49,247 bases of DNA from an uncultured Nitrospira sp. (GTDB lineage: Bacteria; Nitrospirota; Nitrospiria; Nitrospirales; Nitrospiraceae). This document shows, one piece after another, positions 37,432 to 49,247 of the stretch (the first letter of the stretch is position 1; every line of letters starts with the position of its first letter). The stretch is from positions 1 to 49,247 of the forward strand of contig CABVRV010000017.1 of NCBI GenBank assembly GCA_902500755.1, in the 5' to 3' direction. The position numbers and the translations under genes are program-made. The notes below the pieces were generated by a model. That model saw only the letters and a program-made list of their open reading frames with translations. It did no database searches and was not told the DNA's origin.

Positions 37432-38107
37432 GGCTCCATCGATCCGAGTGGTCATCGTGGATGATCACGAGGTGGTGCGCATCGGACTTCGGGCAGTCCT
37501 CAATCTGACACCGGGGATGAACGTTGTGGGTCAGGGCATGCGGATGGAGGATGCCAAAAAACTTTGCTTCCGGTTCAAACCCGATCTTATTCTCCTCGAC
37601 ATCCGTTTGCCTGATGGCAGCGGAGTGGACGCGGCTCGTGAAATTCTTGTGAAATGTCCACAAACTCGCGTGCTCTTCCTGACGAGCTTTGCCGATGATC
37701 ATACGGTGCTCGAAGCGATTCTCGCCGGGGCTCATGGGTACATCCTGAAAGACATCGCCTCTCAGGCGCTCATCCGCGCTATTCGTGGAGTGGCCGCCGG
37801 CCAGGTGTTCATCGACCCTCGTTTAACAGGCCAAACATTGGGATGGCTGAAGAATGTGTATCGCGAACCTGGGCATTCGAAGCGTCCGCTCCTTTCTCCC
37901 CAGGAGCAACGTTTATTACCGTTGGTCGCGCAAGGGCTCACGAACAAAGAGATCGCTCAAGACCTGCGTCTTAGCGAAAAGACCGTGAAGAACTACCTCG
38001 CCAATATCTATTCCAAATTGAATATTGGACGTCGATCGCAGATTGCGGCTTTCTATGCAGGAAGTTTCAAAAGCTCAGGCCGGCATTTATCCATAGATGC
38101 GGACTAG
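37424..38107 (+). CDS. NarL/FixJ-type response regulator, partner of the seven-PAS kinase
   Basis: 227 residues. Receiver with [11 protein letters not shown], phospho-Asp in [13 protein letters not shown], Thr/Ser FLTSFADD and Lys in [29 protein letters not shown] and [16 protein letters not shown]. Closely resembles the regulator at 33097-33777 over its whole length, so the kinase/regulator cassette is a tandem duplication. Starts inside the kinase's last codons (8-base overlap), hence coupled translation. Confidence 0.94.
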   Translation: MNKAPSIRVVIVDDHEVVRIGLRAVLNLTPGMNVVGQGMRMEDAKKLCFRFKPDLILLDIRLPDGSGVDAAREILVKCPQTRVLFLTSFADDHTVLEAILAGAHGYILKDIASQALIRAIRGVAAGQVFIDPRLTGQTLGWLKNVYREPGHSKRPLLSPQEQRLLPLVAQGLTNKEIAQDLRLSEKTVKNYLANIYSKLNIGRRSQIAAFYAGSFKSSGRHLSIDAD

Positions 38108-38409
38108 TCCCGAATAACCTGGACGCTTGGCATCAATGTTTATCTCTTCACGTAGATAGCATGAATGCCGCAGGACACAACACTCACCGCAGAGAGTCTG
38201 ATCGCGCAGATCCACCGACACCCTCCTATGCTCTCCGCAGCTTCACCTCGCTCCTTAATGATGACCTGCACATAGTCCAAAGGGTTAAGAGTTGAAAGGA
38301 TAATTCCGATAAGAAAGAAGCGAGTCCGTTCTCATGATTGGCGGACACCGGATCTAGTCCTGTCGGATTGATGCCGAACAGCTCTACCTAATCGCAGTCA
38401 TGGATTTTT
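38108..38409. other. Intergenic stretch without a recognised gene
   Basis: About 300 bp between the regulator and the receiver-DHp gene. No convincing ORF, hairpin or promoter of quality was found; GTTGAAAGGATAAT (around 38292) is only weakly promoter-like. Presumably the leader of the next gene. Confidence 0.5.
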
Positions 38410-39054
38410 ATGTCCGCATCGGTGTCAAACTCGATCTCCCTCCTTCTTATCGAGCCAAAGAAGGCTCTGGTTCAGAGGTTCCAAGATGTTCTCGCAAAGT
38501 CTTTTTCAGCCGCACCCACCCCTCAAGTAGTATCCTCTCTTCAGGAAGGATTGAATTATCTCGACAATCGTGAGGTCGCCGTGGTGCTTACGGACCTGGT
38601 GCTTCCTGACAGTAGTGGACCGGATGCCGTTCGTATTCTTCGTAGAACCGCCCCTTCTAGCGCGGTGGTTGCCTTTACAGAATCGGGGGATATGGCCCTA
38701 CTGCTTGAGGCGGTTCAAGCCGGCGCGCACGAGGCACCGCCCAACGTTCTACTCTTACCAGAGGAACTCACCCTCACGATTCAAAGTGCCTTGATCAGAG
38801 TCCGTTCATCGAAAATACACACTGAAACAGCGCAGTCTCATTTCCCCATCGCAGCCTCGCCCCCATCATTGCCCAAACTGGCTCATGACTTAAACAATGC
38901 GCTTACTTCTATCAATGGATTCACGGACATCCTACTCGCCCGGTTGCCGGCTGACGAAGCGCCTCACCGTTGTGCGGAACAGATCAAGGATGCCTGTGAT
39001 CGCGCGTCCAGCTTAGCGAGAGACTTGGCAAGTTTGTCGGCAGACCCCCCGTAA
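38410..39054 (+). CDS. Degenerate receiver fused to a DHp (HisKA-like) helix, no ATPase domain
   Basis: 214 residues. Residues about 8-130 form a receiver-like domain: Asp62 (VVLTDLVLPDSSG) and Thr90 are kept, but the acidic pair is IEP instead of DD and the conserved Lys-Pro is Leu-Pro (LLLPEEL). Residues about 150-212 read as a dimerisation/phospho-acceptor segment, PKLAHDLNNALTSINGFTDIL, with His159. No N-, G1- or G2-box follows; the stop comes after LSADPP. It may be a phosphotransfer or scaffold partner for one of the neighbouring kinases (inference), or a relic of a hybrid kinase. Confidence 0.75.
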   Translation: MSASVSNSISLLLIEPKKALVQRFQDVLAKSFSAAPTPQVVSSLQEGLNYLDNREVAVVLTDLVLPDSSGPDAVRILRRTAPSSAVVAFTESGDMALLLEAVQAGAHEAPPNVLLLPEELTLTIQSALIRVRSSKIHTETAQSHFPIAASPPSLPKLAHDLNNALTSINGFTDILLARLPADEAPHRCAEQIKDACDRASSLARDLASLSADPP

Positions 39055-39164
39055 GGCCATCGGACGCTTCCGCCCACCCTTCTACACCTCACGACGGTGG
39101 AAACTGAATTGACAGTCTAGGCCTCACTGACTAGGATACATCGCGCTGTAGTCAGGAGGCCCGT

Positions 39165-39740
39165 ATGTCAGACTCTCGTTCATCAAACACCCAAGAGACA
39201 ATACCTTCGCCTAAGATATCTCACTCTGCCAGCAATCAAGTCGAGGCCTTTTTTGAGAGCGTCGTCTTTGCCAGCCGATGGATTCAAGCCCCGCTCTATG
39301 CTGGTCTTATCGTGGCGGAACTACTCTATGCGTACAAGTTTCTCCACGAGCTTTGGGAAATGGTGACCCATATCAACAAGATGGAAGAAACTGTATTCAT
39401 GCTCGGAGTCCTAGGGTTGATTGATGTGACGATGGTCGCCAATTTGTTGACCATGGTCGTCATCGGGGGGTACGCCACTTTCGTCAGCAAACTAGATTTG
39501 GAGCACCATCCAGACCGACCTGACTGGCTCACTCACGTTGATCCCGGCACCATCAAGATCAAACTCGCCGCTTCATTGATCGGGATTTCCAGCATTCACT
39601 TGCTCAAAGGGTTTGTAGACGTGGCCAATGAGAATCCGGAGCATCTGAAATGGAAGATCTTCATCCATATGACCTTCTTGGCTTCTGCCATTTTGCTGGC
39701 TTGGACCGATAAGATCATGCAAAAGGACAAGAAGCACTGA
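39165..39740 (+). CDS. UPF0114/YqhA-family membrane protein
   Basis: 191 residues with about four membrane helices. The family pattern is clear: FFESVVFASRWIQAPLYAGL, then LLTMVVIGGYATFVS and the C-terminal KWKIFIHMTFLASAILLAWTDKIM. Function in bacteria is not settled. A 30-residue Ser/Thr-rich N-terminal extension precedes the first helix. AGGAGG lies eight bases before ATG 39165. Convergent with the kinase operon. Confidence 0.88.
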   Translation: MSDSRSSNTQETIPSPKISHSASNQVEAFFESVVFASRWIQAPLYAGLIVAELLYAYKFLHELWEMVTHINKMEETVFMLGVLGLIDVTMVANLLTMVVIGGYATFVSKLDLEHHPDRPDWLTHVDPGTIKIKLAASLIGISSIHLLKGFVDVANENPEHLKWKIFIHMTFLASAILLAWTDKIMQKDKKH

Positions 39741-39823
39741 CCGAGGCAGACTCACCCTCCTCCACCAACCCGACAAACAGTTTGTCGCGGAAGTGGCGCG
39801 GCGTGGAGATCTTGGGAGGTAGG

Positions 39824-41391
39824 TTACTGAGCGTGAGCGTCTGAACCACCCACTCCGGCAGCAGCCTTGATTGCTTCGACGGTCAAAGGCTTTTCTAAAT
39901 ACCCGCTGATCTCAAACGGCATGCGTGAGGGAGCACCACTGCATGAAGAATCGTCCCGGAGCCCAATAACGTGAAGTTGTGAGAAGCGCTCTTTGACCTG
40001 ACGCACGCAGGCAAGTTCTGGCGCTGATCGAAACAATTCGATTTCCGCAATTAAGAGATTCGGAGCCAATTCCCGCCCAAAATTCTGGAGTTCCTTAGCC
40101 GCCTCAATACTGTGAACTTGATACCCGAGACGCTCCAATGTTCTCAGAAGGACCGCGCGACTGACGGCTTCTTTCACGCACACCAAGGCACAGAGAGACT
40201 TTGCTGGGGAGCCACCGTCAACGACGTGATCAAGTGAAAGGTCAAACCAAAATGTGCTTCCCTTCCCGATCTCACTCTTGAACTCCATCGCCCCGCCCAT
40301 GAGCTCGACAAGTTGCTTGGCGAGCGCCAACCCCAGACCCATCCCACCATATGCACGTCGATAGGACCCATCAGCTTGCACGAACGGTTGAAACAATCGA
40401 TCGACATCGAACTTTTCAATCCCGATCCCGGTATCTCTCACGCTAAATCGGATAGGGTTGGCATCTTTCCCTTGTTGTATCCTCTCTCCGCTCGTCGACT
40501 GAGGACAAGGGTGGACCTGCACACAGATCTCCCCGCGTTCAGTGAATTTCACGGCGTTGCTAAGGAGGACCCTGAGAAGGCGTCCGAGTCGAGCCGGATC
40601 GCCATAGAGTTTCGACGGGACTGCGGCTGCAATTTCGTAATGGAGATAGATGCCCTTCTCTTTGATCCGTTCCTTGAATAGTTCTAGATTACTCTCTATG
40701 ACCGCTTTAACTGCAAACTCTTCTCGACCGAGCGTGACCCGGCCTGATTCTAATTTAGAAAAGTCCAAAATATCGTTAATGATGTCCAACAACGCCTTGG
40801 CGGAGATTTTAATCGTTTCTGCGCAGTCTCGTTGTTCTGGTGTCAGGTCCATCTCAAGCAACAATTCATCCATGCCGATGATCCCGTTCATCGGAGTTCG
40901 AATTTCATGGCTGATGGTGGCAAGAAACTCTGACTTGAGCCGCGCACCCTCAAGAGCGGCATCTCGAGCCTGAACTAACTTGACCTGACTATCACGTAGG
41001 TCCTGCATGGCCTGGCCGGCTCGTAACATGTAACGGACCCGATGTCCCAGCAAGAGACCATTGATCGGCTTGACGATAAAATCAGTCGCTCCAACATCGT
41101 ACGCCTGGGTAATCGACTGATAGTCCTCCAGTCCTGTCATGATCAGCACGGGCGTATGCTTGCCTTCCGGTAATCGCCGTAACTCGGCACAGGCCGTGAA
41201 CCCATCCATCTCCGGCATCATGATGTCCAGCAGCACCAGATCAGGGTGATGCCGGATGAACGACTCCACACCAAGTCGCCCATTTTCTGCTTCTTCGACC
41301 GACCAGCCGGACTGTTCAAGCGCCTCACGAGCCAGAAGCCGGGCGACAGTATCATCATCGACGATGAGAACCGTTGGGCGACGCTCGTGTG

Positions 41392-41395
<4 letters not shown>
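39824..41395 (-). CDS. Hybrid histidine kinase: REC - HisKA - HATPase - Glu-substituted pseudo-receiver
   Basis: 523 residues, cytoplasmic. N-terminal receiver (about 8-125) is complete, with IVDDDTVA, Asp57 ([13 protein letters not shown]), Thr and Lys109. HisKA follows with His163 (SHEIRTPMN) and ATPase boxes [15 protein letters not shown] and GGMGLGLA. A second receiver-like domain (about 390-510) has lost its acidic pair and carries Glu451 where the phospho-Asp should be (LLIAEIELF), though EKP is kept. ATG 41395 overlaps the upstream kinase's TGA, so the two proteins are made together; REC1 is probably fed by that kinase's HPt. Confidence 0.92.
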
Positions 41396-44634
<3,239 letters not shown>

Positions 44635-44641
44635 AACGAAC

Positions 44642-45784
44642 TCACGCCGCTTCGCTCAGGGTCGTGAGCGTCATCGTCTGATTGTGAAGGTCAAAGGCTC
44701 CCGTCGTGTATGGAGAAATTTCCCCATACGAGTAAAATCCGACCTGCTGCGTCCCCTTGGGAAGCACATCCAGCGTCGCCTCAGTTTCCTCCTCCGTCCG
44801 TTCTCCTAATACGAGTCGACGCCCGACACAACTGATCGCGATGGCGAGAGTGGACGAGTCGACGTCAACCGGCAGTGTTGTGGACGAAGCCGCTTCTGAG
44901 GCGCCTTGGACCAACCGATCGAAATTCGCCTTCATCAGTCGCGCAAACGCTCCTTCCGGAATATCACCGGCAAAAGTCAGTGATTGTTCGCCTTCATCCA
45001 CCGCAAGAATCGTTCGAACGAGACTTTTGGAATCCGCTTGATTTGCGCGCAATGCGAGAGGAAATAGCAGACCTGTGGCCGGCAAGCCGTCAGCGCGCTC
45101 CCCGAGATACTCCTTATACAGCTGAAGGGCAGGGCGACCATCGAGTTCAAAGAGGACGTTTCCTTTCGACCTCGTCACACGACGCTCCGGTCCGAATCGA
45201 TCCCATCCACCCTTCGACCCATGTCCAATCCGAATGCGATCGCCATAGAACCCTACTGCAGTCACAAAACCTGATTCGGGTCGACGATCTTGCAGCACCC
45301 AGGTGCGGCGAAATCGGTCGCCATCTCCAGCGAGCCCGCCAGTGACCACGACTGAGGAAGGGACGTGCGAATTCAGCCCCCGCACCAGCTCGCTTCCGTT
45401 CACGTTGAGGCCATCCGAAAGCACGAGAATACCTTTCAAACGTGAATCCCTCAGCTGTCGAGCGATCTCTTGCCCGGCTGTGAAGGAGCCTTCCGCTGAG
45501 TGCGCGGGTGCGCTGGCCATTCGAATATCGGTATGTGCGAATCGCACAATTGCAGCACTCACACTCTCGTCGGAGATCTGAGTTCCTAGAATTTCCCCGG
45601 CGGTTGAGCATCCGATGACGATCGATTCGGGATAGTCGTTGATCAGCTCGCCTAGAGGATCGGCTGAATCAAGAAGGCTGGAAGATCCGAATAGCAACAC
45701 CAGGGTTCGGCGAGAATCGATCCTTGGCCGACTCTTCACGGACCAGAATTTCTTTCGATCATAACCAAGCGTATGAACTTCCAT
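44642..45784 (-). CDS. FIST-domain sensory protein (FIST_N and FIST_C)
   Basis: 380 residues. FIST_N features: TLVLLFGSSSLLD, VIGCSTAGEI and ILVLSDGLNVNGSELVRGL with VVTGGLAGDG; the C-terminal half (FIST_C) has YKEYLGERADGLPATGLLFPL and ends around VGFYSYGEISPY. FIST domains are proposed sensors of small ligands such as amino acids and are often found with kinases, as here. ATG 45784 follows AAAGGAG by nine bases. The same frame is open a further 270 bp upstream (see 45785-46296). Confidence 0.9.
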   Translation of the reverse strand: MEVHTLGYDRKKFWSVKSRPRIDSRRTLVLLFGSSSLLDSADPLGELINDYPESIVIGCSTAGEILGTQISDESVSAAIVRFAHTDIRMASAPAHSAEGSFTAGQEIARQLRDSRLKGILVLSDGLNVNGSELVRGLNSHVPSSVVVTGGLAGDGDRFRRTWVLQDRRPESGFVTAVGFYGDRIRIGHGSKGGWDRFGPERRVTRSKGNVLFELDGRPALQLYKEYLGERADGLPATGLLFPLALRANQADSKSLVRTILAVDEGEQSLTFAGDIPEGAFARLMKANFDRLVQGASEAASSTTLPVDVDSSTLAIAISCVGRRLVLGERTEEETEATLDVLPKGTQQVGFYSYGEISPYTTGAFDLHNQTMTLTTLSEAA

Positions 45785-46296
45785 CAGATGTTCTCCTTTC
45801 AGCCGAAAACTAAATGGCGCCCCCCAGGGCCGGCAGAACGGGGATGCAACTCGATGCGCCAAACACCGATATGCCACCAGTGCGGCAAGCCCAACCAGAG
45901 TCGTGTCGTCCGAAAAGCCAAGCCATACGTGATGGCTCATCAGCAGCGCAAACAAGCGTACGCCCTCGACATGAATCCACAGGAGCAGCACAATTCTTCG
46001 ATGGCCGTCGAGACCATGCCTCGCCGTCCAACGAATGGCCTTTGGGCAAGCCATGCCAAAGCCGCAAGATAGGGGTGAGCACTGATCGCATGGCTGGTCG
46101 TTCCGGTAGATGTGTCGTCATTCGTCGCTTGTACCGCCTGGAGGCGGGGTTGCGAACAAACCAAATCGTTACTTTTTCGGCACTTAGACGACAAAACTTG
46201 ATAGGAACTCAGGCAAGGCTCTGGAGAGGAAATACAGCTGCGCCCTAAGAAATCGCTTACGCCCTACGGCAGCATCTGATCATCTACGGCTTCGTT
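45785..46296. other. Region between FIST operon and ATPase gene, no assigned gene
   Basis: About 510 bp upstream of the FIST operon and downstream of the ATPase gene, both on the minus strand. The FIST frame continues open to 46054 and could start at an ATG near 45942 to add a segment with one hydrophobic stretch (TTLVGLAALVAYRCLAHR). No ribosome site supports it, so it is not called. Other frames hold only uncharacteristic ORFs. Confidence 0.45.
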
Positions 46297-48831
46297 TCAC
46301 TGCCAGGCTGCAGTAAGCTGCCCATTGCTGTCCCGCCAGTGGGGCGTCCAGGCGAGAGCAACCAGCTTTACAGCAATGTTGGACTTGGTGAGTTTAATAG
46401 AAATCGTATCGAGCTTTTCATTCAATGGATCGGTCGCCGAGGCCAATACTTCACTTTCTGACTTGAATTGAGATTCGAGATCTGCGAGCTGTTGTTGGAG
46501 GGCAGCGACGTTCTCTTCCGCGACACCGACATCTTTCGACTCCTTCAGGACTCGACCTGCGCTCCTGACCGCTGTCGTTGCTCGACCGAGGTTTGAGGCA
46601 CTGATCGTCTTTCGTCCCATAAAGGCCCCAAGGATGGAGGCTCCGACAGAAATCGCCGCCTGGACCTGGCTGGAACGTGATTCGGCCTGCTGCTTTTCCT
46701 TTGCCAATTCAGCCCGCCTGATTCGATCTTGAAGCGTCGCAATCTTCGAGGCGTATTTTTGACGAAGTGCATCAGCCCCTTTATCACGTTGTTCCCGACC
46801 AGTCTGTTGGAGCCGCACTCGGAAGTCTCGTTCCGACTCCCCTGGTTTGGACACCTCCTTGGTACTGGGGCTCTTAAACAACTCGACCTTTTGCGTTCGA
46901 AACAGCCAGCCACAGAAATCTTTACTCCAATCAGCGTAGCTCTTCGCTTTGCCGGCACTCGCCGGCACCGCGAGAAACTGGCCTCCCTCCTCTGGATCTC
47001 GTTCGAGGTCGGCCACCGCCAATTCCGCCGCTGTGGCCTTGTCCCACTCGACGGCGACAGCCCCATCTGCGATGGGGGCCAATACCGTCACATCTTGAGT
47101 GCTATCGACGCCGCTCTTCGAGTCGGAGAAGCGGGTCTGCGATGAACCCAGCAGCATCGGCGCATAGACCAATTCGCTCCCTTCTGGTTTCGACCCACGC
47201 AGCGGCACAAAGTGCTGCGGAATATCGGGCGGCAGCATCGGGCGTGAAACGTGAGGCGTGAGGCGTGAAGCGTTCGAACCCGAAGACTTCGCCCCTGGCG
47301 GTTCACGTTTCACGTTTAACGTTTCACGTCTCACCGGATCCATCAACTGCTTGATCTGCGTCCTCGTCAGCGGTCCACGGAGATAGCACAGGCACCACCG
47401 TGTCTCAAACACGACCGGTTCGTCCTCATGCACGTTATTCATCAGGAATATACGACTACCGAGACCAGCCAATGTTTGCTCCATCCGGCCCCGATCGAAC
47501 TTCTTTCCGGCACTGGTCGACGCGCCTTCCAGCCCTTCCAAAACACGAGCCTTATCGCGCTCAGTCTGCAACCGTCCGATGAACCAGGTACCGGTGTTGG
47601 CCAGCCCTTTGTAGTCGAGGTCCACGGGATTCTGCGTCGCCAGGACCACTCCGAGCCCGAAGGCACGCGCCTGCTTCAGCAAGGTCATCAGCGGCACCTT
47701 CGAGGGAGGGTTAGAGACCGGTGGGAAGTAGCCGAAGATCTCATCCATATAGAGCAGCGCACGCAGACTGGTGGTACCCGATTGGGCCCTCATCCACCCG
47801 ACCATTTGACTAAGTAGCAGCGTCACAAAGAACATGCGCTCGGTATCATTTAAATGCGCGATGGAAAAGATCGCATGGCGTGGCTTGCCTGCCGACGTAT
47901 AGAGCAGCGATTGAATGTCGAGCGCTTCCCCCTCAAGCCAGACTTGAAAAGCAGGTGCAGCAAGCAGGTTGTTCAGTTTCATGGCCAGTGCAAACCGATC
48001 CTTTGACGGGAAGAATGACTCGACATCCATCACACCGATCTTCGACACCGGTGGTGATTGAATCGCTTGGATCAATGACGCAAGATCAAGATCTTCTTCC
48101 TTCCTCCAGGTCTGATCGAGAATCGTAGACAAGAGAATGTGTTCGCGGCTCTGGATCGGGTCGGCCTCGATGCCGAGCAAGCCGAGCAGACTCGTGACCG
48201 TTGTACTGATACGCTCACGCAGCAACTCGGCATCTTCCCGCACATCTGCCGCCGGTGCAGCGAACGATTTCAGGATAGAGACCGGTATCCCAGCGTTGCT
48301 ACCAGGCGTGTAGATCGCAACGTCTGCTGCATCGCGAAGCCGCTGAATGCGCGCGCCATCTTGCTGCCAACCAGCCAAACCTTTGGCCCATAATTCCGCT
48401 TGGCCCTTGGCGTAGTCGGCTGGGGACAATCCTTTCTTGCGTGCATCGTCTTCGTTAATCCAGGGCTGGAAATCCTCGCCATTGAGGCTTGGAAACGTCA
48501 GCATCAAATTACCGAGGTCGCCTTTTGGATCGATGATAATGGCGGGGATGTTGTCGATCGCCGCTTCTTCGAGGAGGGCCAAGCACAAGCCCGTCTTGCC
48601 GCTGCCGGTCATGCCGACACAGACCGCGTGCGTCACCAGATCCTTCGAGTCGTAGAGGAGCCATCCCGGCTTGGCTTGCTTCGTAGCCAGATCGTACGGC
48701 CGACCCATGTAGAACACGCCGAGTTTTTCAAAATCTTCTGCGGTAGATGGGGTAGCCGGAACTGAGGCTGTAGATTTCTTCGCAGTACTCTCCGCCTTCG
48801 CACTGGATTCGGTCTTCTTCGCTTTCGGCAT
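46297..48831 (-). CDS. HerA/DUF87-type ATP-binding protein with C-terminal coiled-coil
   Basis: 844 residues. A Lys/Ala/Ser-rich tail (1-30) precedes the ATPase: Walker A GMTGSGKT (73-80), IIIDPKGDLGNL, Walker B ALLYMDEIFGY and a sensor-like VVLATQNPVDLDYK. Family members are hexameric DNA-translocase-like ATPases of uncertain role. After about residue 490 comes a linker encoded by heptamer repeats (about 499-530), then a region with a long coiled coil and a Gly/Ala-rich hydrophobic patch (VGASILGAFMG), ending AVKLVALAWTPHW. The C-terminal part is found with this ATPase in other bacteria, but its function is unknown. A role in DNA movement is possible, not shown. Confidence 0.85.
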   Translation of the reverse strand: MPKAKKTESSAKAESTAKKSTASVPATPSTAEDFEKLGVFYMGRPYDLATKQAKPGWLLYDSKDLVTHAVCVGMTGSGKTGLCLALLEEAAIDNIPAIIIDPKGDLGNLMLTFPSLNGEDFQPWINEDDARKKGLSPADYAKGQAELWAKGLAGWQQDGARIQRLRDAADVAIYTPGSNAGIPVSILKSFAAPAADVREDAELLRERISTTVTSLLGLLGIEADPIQSREHILLSTILDQTWRKEEDLDLASLIQAIQSPPVSKIGVMDVESFFPSKDRFALAMKLNNLLAAPAFQVWLEGEALDIQSLLYTSAGKPRHAIFSIAHLNDTERMFFVTLLLSQMVGWMRAQSGTTSLRALLYMDEIFGYFPPVSNPPSKVPLMTLLKQARAFGLGVVLATQNPVDLDYKGLANTGTWFIGRLQTERDKARVLEGLEGASTSAGKKFDRGRMEQTLAGLGSRIFLMNNVHEDEPVVFETRWCLCYLRGPLTRTQIKQLMDPVRRETLNVKREPPGAKSSGSNASRLTPHVSRPMLPPDIPQHFVPLRGSKPEGSELVYAPMLLGSSQTRFSDSKSGVDSTQDVTVLAPIADGAVAVEWDKATAAELAVADLERDPEEGGQFLAVPASAGKAKSYADWSKDFCGWLFRTQKVELFKSPSTKEVSKPGESERDFRVRLQQTGREQRDKGADALRQKYASKIATLQDRIRRAELAKEKQQAESRSSQVQAAISVGASILGAFMGRKTISASNLGRATTAVRSAGRVLKESKDVGVAEENVAALQQQLADLESQFKSESEVLASATDPLNEKLDTISIKLTKSNIAVKLVALAWTPHWRDSNGQLTAAWQ
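47242..47336. repeat. Inverted pair of heptamer arrays inside the ATPase gene
   Basis: Left array (47242-47276): GCGTGAA, ACGTGAG, GCGTGAG, GCGTGAA, GCGTTCG. Right array (47302-47336): TTCACGT, TTCACGT, TTAACGT, TTCACGT, CTCACCG. They are reverse complements in type and could fold back on each other. The unit equals that before nuoA (6770-6804). The whole block reads through in frame, coding a basic, Pro/Ser-rich linker. Confidence 0.85.
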
Positions 48832-48968
48832 ACCAATCTCCCCCTTCGCTCAACGTTTGGGACGAATTGCGCGGTATTGTAGTAAGTCACAGGATGAGCT
48901 GCAAGCGGGAGAGCAACGATCTAACAACGGACGGCATGAAAGACAGGAATTCGCCGTAACCCTAACGA

Positions 48969-49247
48969 TCACCACTCTTTAAAGATGACAAACACCGCCA
49001 CCACGATCAATGCAAATCCAACCACATAATTCCATTTCAACGCTTCTTTCAGGTAGACGATGGAGAAAATTGAGAAGACGACCAGGGTAATGACCTCTTG
49101 GATCGTCTTGAGCTGTGCCGCGCTGAACTGCGCATGGCCGATCCGATTCGCCGGCACTTGAAAGCAATATTCGATAAAGGCGATGCCCCAGCTCGCTAGA
49201 ATTACCGTGAATAAGGGAGAGTCCTTGAACTTCAGATGGCCGTACCA
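48969..49247 (-). CDS. DUF486/DMT-superfamily membrane protein, 5' end outside the window
   Basis: The frame is open from the right edge down to TGA at 48969, giving 92 C-terminal residues. They read WYGHLKFKDSPLF at the edge, then a helix with SWGIAFIEYC, the signature PANRIGHAQFSAAQLKTIQE, and a final helix FALIVVAVFVIFKEW. This is characteristic of the small four-helix DUF486 family in the drug/metabolite transporter superfamily; substrate unknown. An internal ATG-like start (GTG at 49157) is not the real start because homology continues upstream of it. Confidence 0.88.
   Translation of the reverse strand, partial: WYGHLKFKDSPLFTVILASWGIAFIEYCFQVPANRIGHAQFSAAQLKTIQEVITLVVFSIFSIVYLKEALKWNYVVGFALIVVAVFVIFKEW

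Noticed and set aside
40313-40973. Plus-strand ORFs opposite the hybrid kinase genes
   Set aside because: Antisense to intact HisKA/HATPase coding sequence, with no start signals or family features.
45773-46248. Overlapping plus-strand ORFs upstream of the FIST gene
   Set aside because: No ribosome sites, no recognisable domain, and odd composition; likely chance frames in a leader region.
49157-49167. Separate 62-residue gene at the right end
   Set aside because: The frame and DUF486 homology continue through the window edge, so it is the 3' part of a larger gene.

Overview
The window reads as a chromosomal segment of a Nitrospira-like bacterium (phylum Nitrospirota). This is inferred from protein style, moderately high GC, and the company of a complete complex I operon, an acyl-homoserine-lactone circuit, small His/Cys-rich secreted proteins and a very dense set of PAS/histidine-kinase genes. 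No rRNA, tRNA, CRISPR array, transposase or prophage gene was seen. Two genes are cut by the window edges: an outer-membrane barrel protein on the left and a DUF486/DMT protein on the right.

Layout. 1-2325 (minus): a likely operon of two paralogous small His/Cys-rich exported proteins around a TlpA-like thioredoxin, ending in an outer-membrane beta-barrel protein. 2562-5285: secA, followed by a strong hairpin. 5554-22118 (plus): a MidA/NDUFAF7-type methyltransferase directly upstream of nuoA-B-CD-E-F-G-H-I-J-K-L-M-N, i.e. all fourteen complex I subunits in thirteen genes because NuoC and NuoD are fused. Short repeats sit immediately upstream of the start codons of nuoA, nuoE, nuoF and nuoG. 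22157-30276: housekeeping and envelope genes (YihY, site-2-protease-like M50/CBS, polysaccharide deacetylase, GNAT, glyoxalase I, a DapF-like protein with both catalytic cysteines replaced by serine, UvrC, FadL-like porin).

30375-38107: a quorum-sensing and signalling block. luxR and luxI are convergent. A 24-bp perfect palindrome that matches the lux-box pattern lies between luxI and a divergent two-component pair (soluble HisKA_3 kinase plus NarL-type regulator). A second, paralogous pair follows, whose kinase carries seven PAS domains. 38410-39740: a degenerate receiver-DHp protein lacking an ATPase domain, and a YqhA/UPF0114 membrane protein. 39824-45784 (minus): FIST sensor protein, then a GAF/PAS hybrid kinase with REC and HPt, then a REC-kinase hybrid with a Glu-substituted pseudo-receiver; the two kinases are translationally coupled. 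46297-48831 (minus): a HerA/DUF87-type ATPase whose linker is encoded by an inverted pair of the same heptamer repeat found before nuoA.

The most noteworthy items are the LuxR/LuxI circuit with a lux-box facing a two-component system, the stem-loop and heptamer repeats threaded through the nuo operon and one coding sequence, the Ser/Ser DapF homologue, and the NDUFAF7-like gene sitting at the head of the complex I operon. All assignments rest on reading the sequence and knowledge of the families; no database search was run.
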